A stretch of 5,474 bases of DNA from an uncultured Eubacteriales bacterium (GTDB taxonomy: Bacteria > Bacillota > Clostridia > Monoglobales > Monoglobaceae), in NCBI GenBank assembly GCA_958346135.1, contig CATVQN010000099.1, positions 1 through 5,474 on the forward strand, given 5' to 3'. The notes under the pieces were generated by a model that saw only the letters and a program-made list of their open reading frames with translations, was not told the origin of the DNA and ran no database searches. Both the position numbers and the translations under genes were made by a program. Positions within the stretch are counted from its first letter, which is position 1, and every line of letters starts with the position of its first letter. Shown here piece by piece: positions 5,058 to 5,474 of this stretch.

Positions 5058-5474
5058 CTATGGCCTTGGCAAAAGCTTTGCCTCCGACAGCAGCCGATAC
5101 AGAGTGGGGGAAAAAGAAAATTCCTCCATCAGGCGCTGTGCCTCCTCGAGTGCGGCAAGGCGCTTCTTAAAAGGCACCGGGCGCCGCACGCCCCGAATCA
5201 GTAAATTCTTCGGGGAATGTGCAAGGTCCACAAACTCCACCACCTGTACCCGATAGCCGCAGGCCTCCAAAAGCGCACTGCGGACGGCGTCGGTAGCCAG
5301 AGCGGAAAATCGTTCCTGAATCAGACCATAGCGGGTCAGAAGCGACAGATTTTCACTTTGTATCTGACCGTTTAGTTCGTGCTGACAGCAGGGAACGCAA
5401 TAAATCAGCTTACAATCCCAGCGTACCGCATGAAACAACGCATAGTCGGTAGCTGTATCACAGGCGTGCAGGCT
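5058..5474 (-). CDS. Class I SAM-dependent methyltransferase (Methyltransf_32-like), C-terminal fragment
   Basis: The frame is open from the window edge to the TAG at 5060-5058, giving 138 C-terminal residues. It begins SLHACDTATDYAL, then VPCCQHEL at residues 27-34. The HACDTATD...VPCCQHEL pair is the hallmark of the Methyltransf_32-type SAM-dependent methyltransferases. The Asp-containing segment follows the SAM-binding beta strands, and PCCQ occupies the place of the substrate-proximal NPPY-like motif of other methyltransferases. The basic C-terminal part (LAHSPKNLLIRGVRRP...) is normal for the family. The substrate is unknown to me; RNA or protein are possible, and no specific role should be assigned. 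A TTG at 5438 could be taken for a start but lies inside the domain; the true start is outside the window. No terminator is visible after the stop, and glgB begins 288 bases later, so it is probably not functionally linked to glycogen. Confidence 0.85.
   Translation of the reverse strand, partial: SLHACDTATDYALFHAVRWDCKLIYCVPCCQHELNGQIQSENLSLLTRYGLIQERFSALATDAVRSALLEACGYRVQVVEFVDLAHSPKNLLIRGVRRPVPFKKRLAALEEAQRLMEEFSFSPTLYRLLSEAKLLPRP

Noticed and set aside
5058..5438. Methyltransferase fragment as a complete 126-residue gene
   Set aside because: The proposed first codon at 5438 is TTG with no ribosome binding site. The upstream in-frame codons to the window edge encode the conserved SLHACDTATD motif, so the gene simply continues outside.

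Overview
The window carries a Firmicutes-type glycogen (alpha-1,4/1,6-glucan) synthesis operon. It is read entirely on the minus strand in the order glgB - glgC - glgD - glgA, and glgA runs off the low-coordinate edge. A separate gene upstream of glgB, also on the minus strand, encodes the C-terminal end of a class I SAM-dependent methyltransferase and runs off the high-coordinate edge. The split ADP-glucose pyrophosphorylase (catalytic GlgC plus degenerate GlgD), the gene order shared with the Bacillus glgBCDA(P) operon, the GGAGGG/AAAGG-type ribosome binding sites, the sigma-A-like promoters and the CcpA-type cre boxes all point to a Gram-positive organism. The protein style (GlgA, GlgB and GlgD wording) suggests a gut-type Clostridia/Oscillospirales member. 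That taxonomic call is an inference and has not been tested by a search.

Layout from high to low coordinates, in the direction of transcription. At 5474-5058 is the tail of a methyltransferase with HACDTATD and VPCCQHEL motifs. The 288-base AT-rich gap 5057-4770 is the only substantial intergenic region. It holds two cre-like boxes, a perfect 16-bp palindrome, a possible distal promoter, two overlapping good proximal promoters with dyad symmetry around them, and the strong ribosome binding site of glgB. glgB (4769-2790, GTG start) is followed by an 82-base gap with a perfect 11-bp stem-loop. glgC (2707-1487) is followed by a 77-base gap with a perfect 9-bp stem-loop. glgD follows (best start 1409, not the GTG at 1433), then a 49-base gap and glgA (229 to the edge).

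How the genes work together: GlgC with GlgD makes ADP-glucose from glucose-1-phosphate and ATP, GlgA polymerises it into alpha-1,4-glucan, and GlgB adds the alpha-1,6 branches. All catalytic residues I could check in GlgC and GlgB are present and align with the E. coli enzymes at constant offsets. GlgD has lost the nucleotide-binding loop and the catalytic Asp, as expected for a regulatory subunit.

The gene content is ordinary and I see no new defence, mobile or RNA system. The parts worth a second look are regulatory: the operator-dense upstream region, the two intercistronic hairpins that are not terminators, and an A AAA AAC slippery heptamer near the end of glgB. The -1 frame at that heptamer stays open until two bases before the glgC start.
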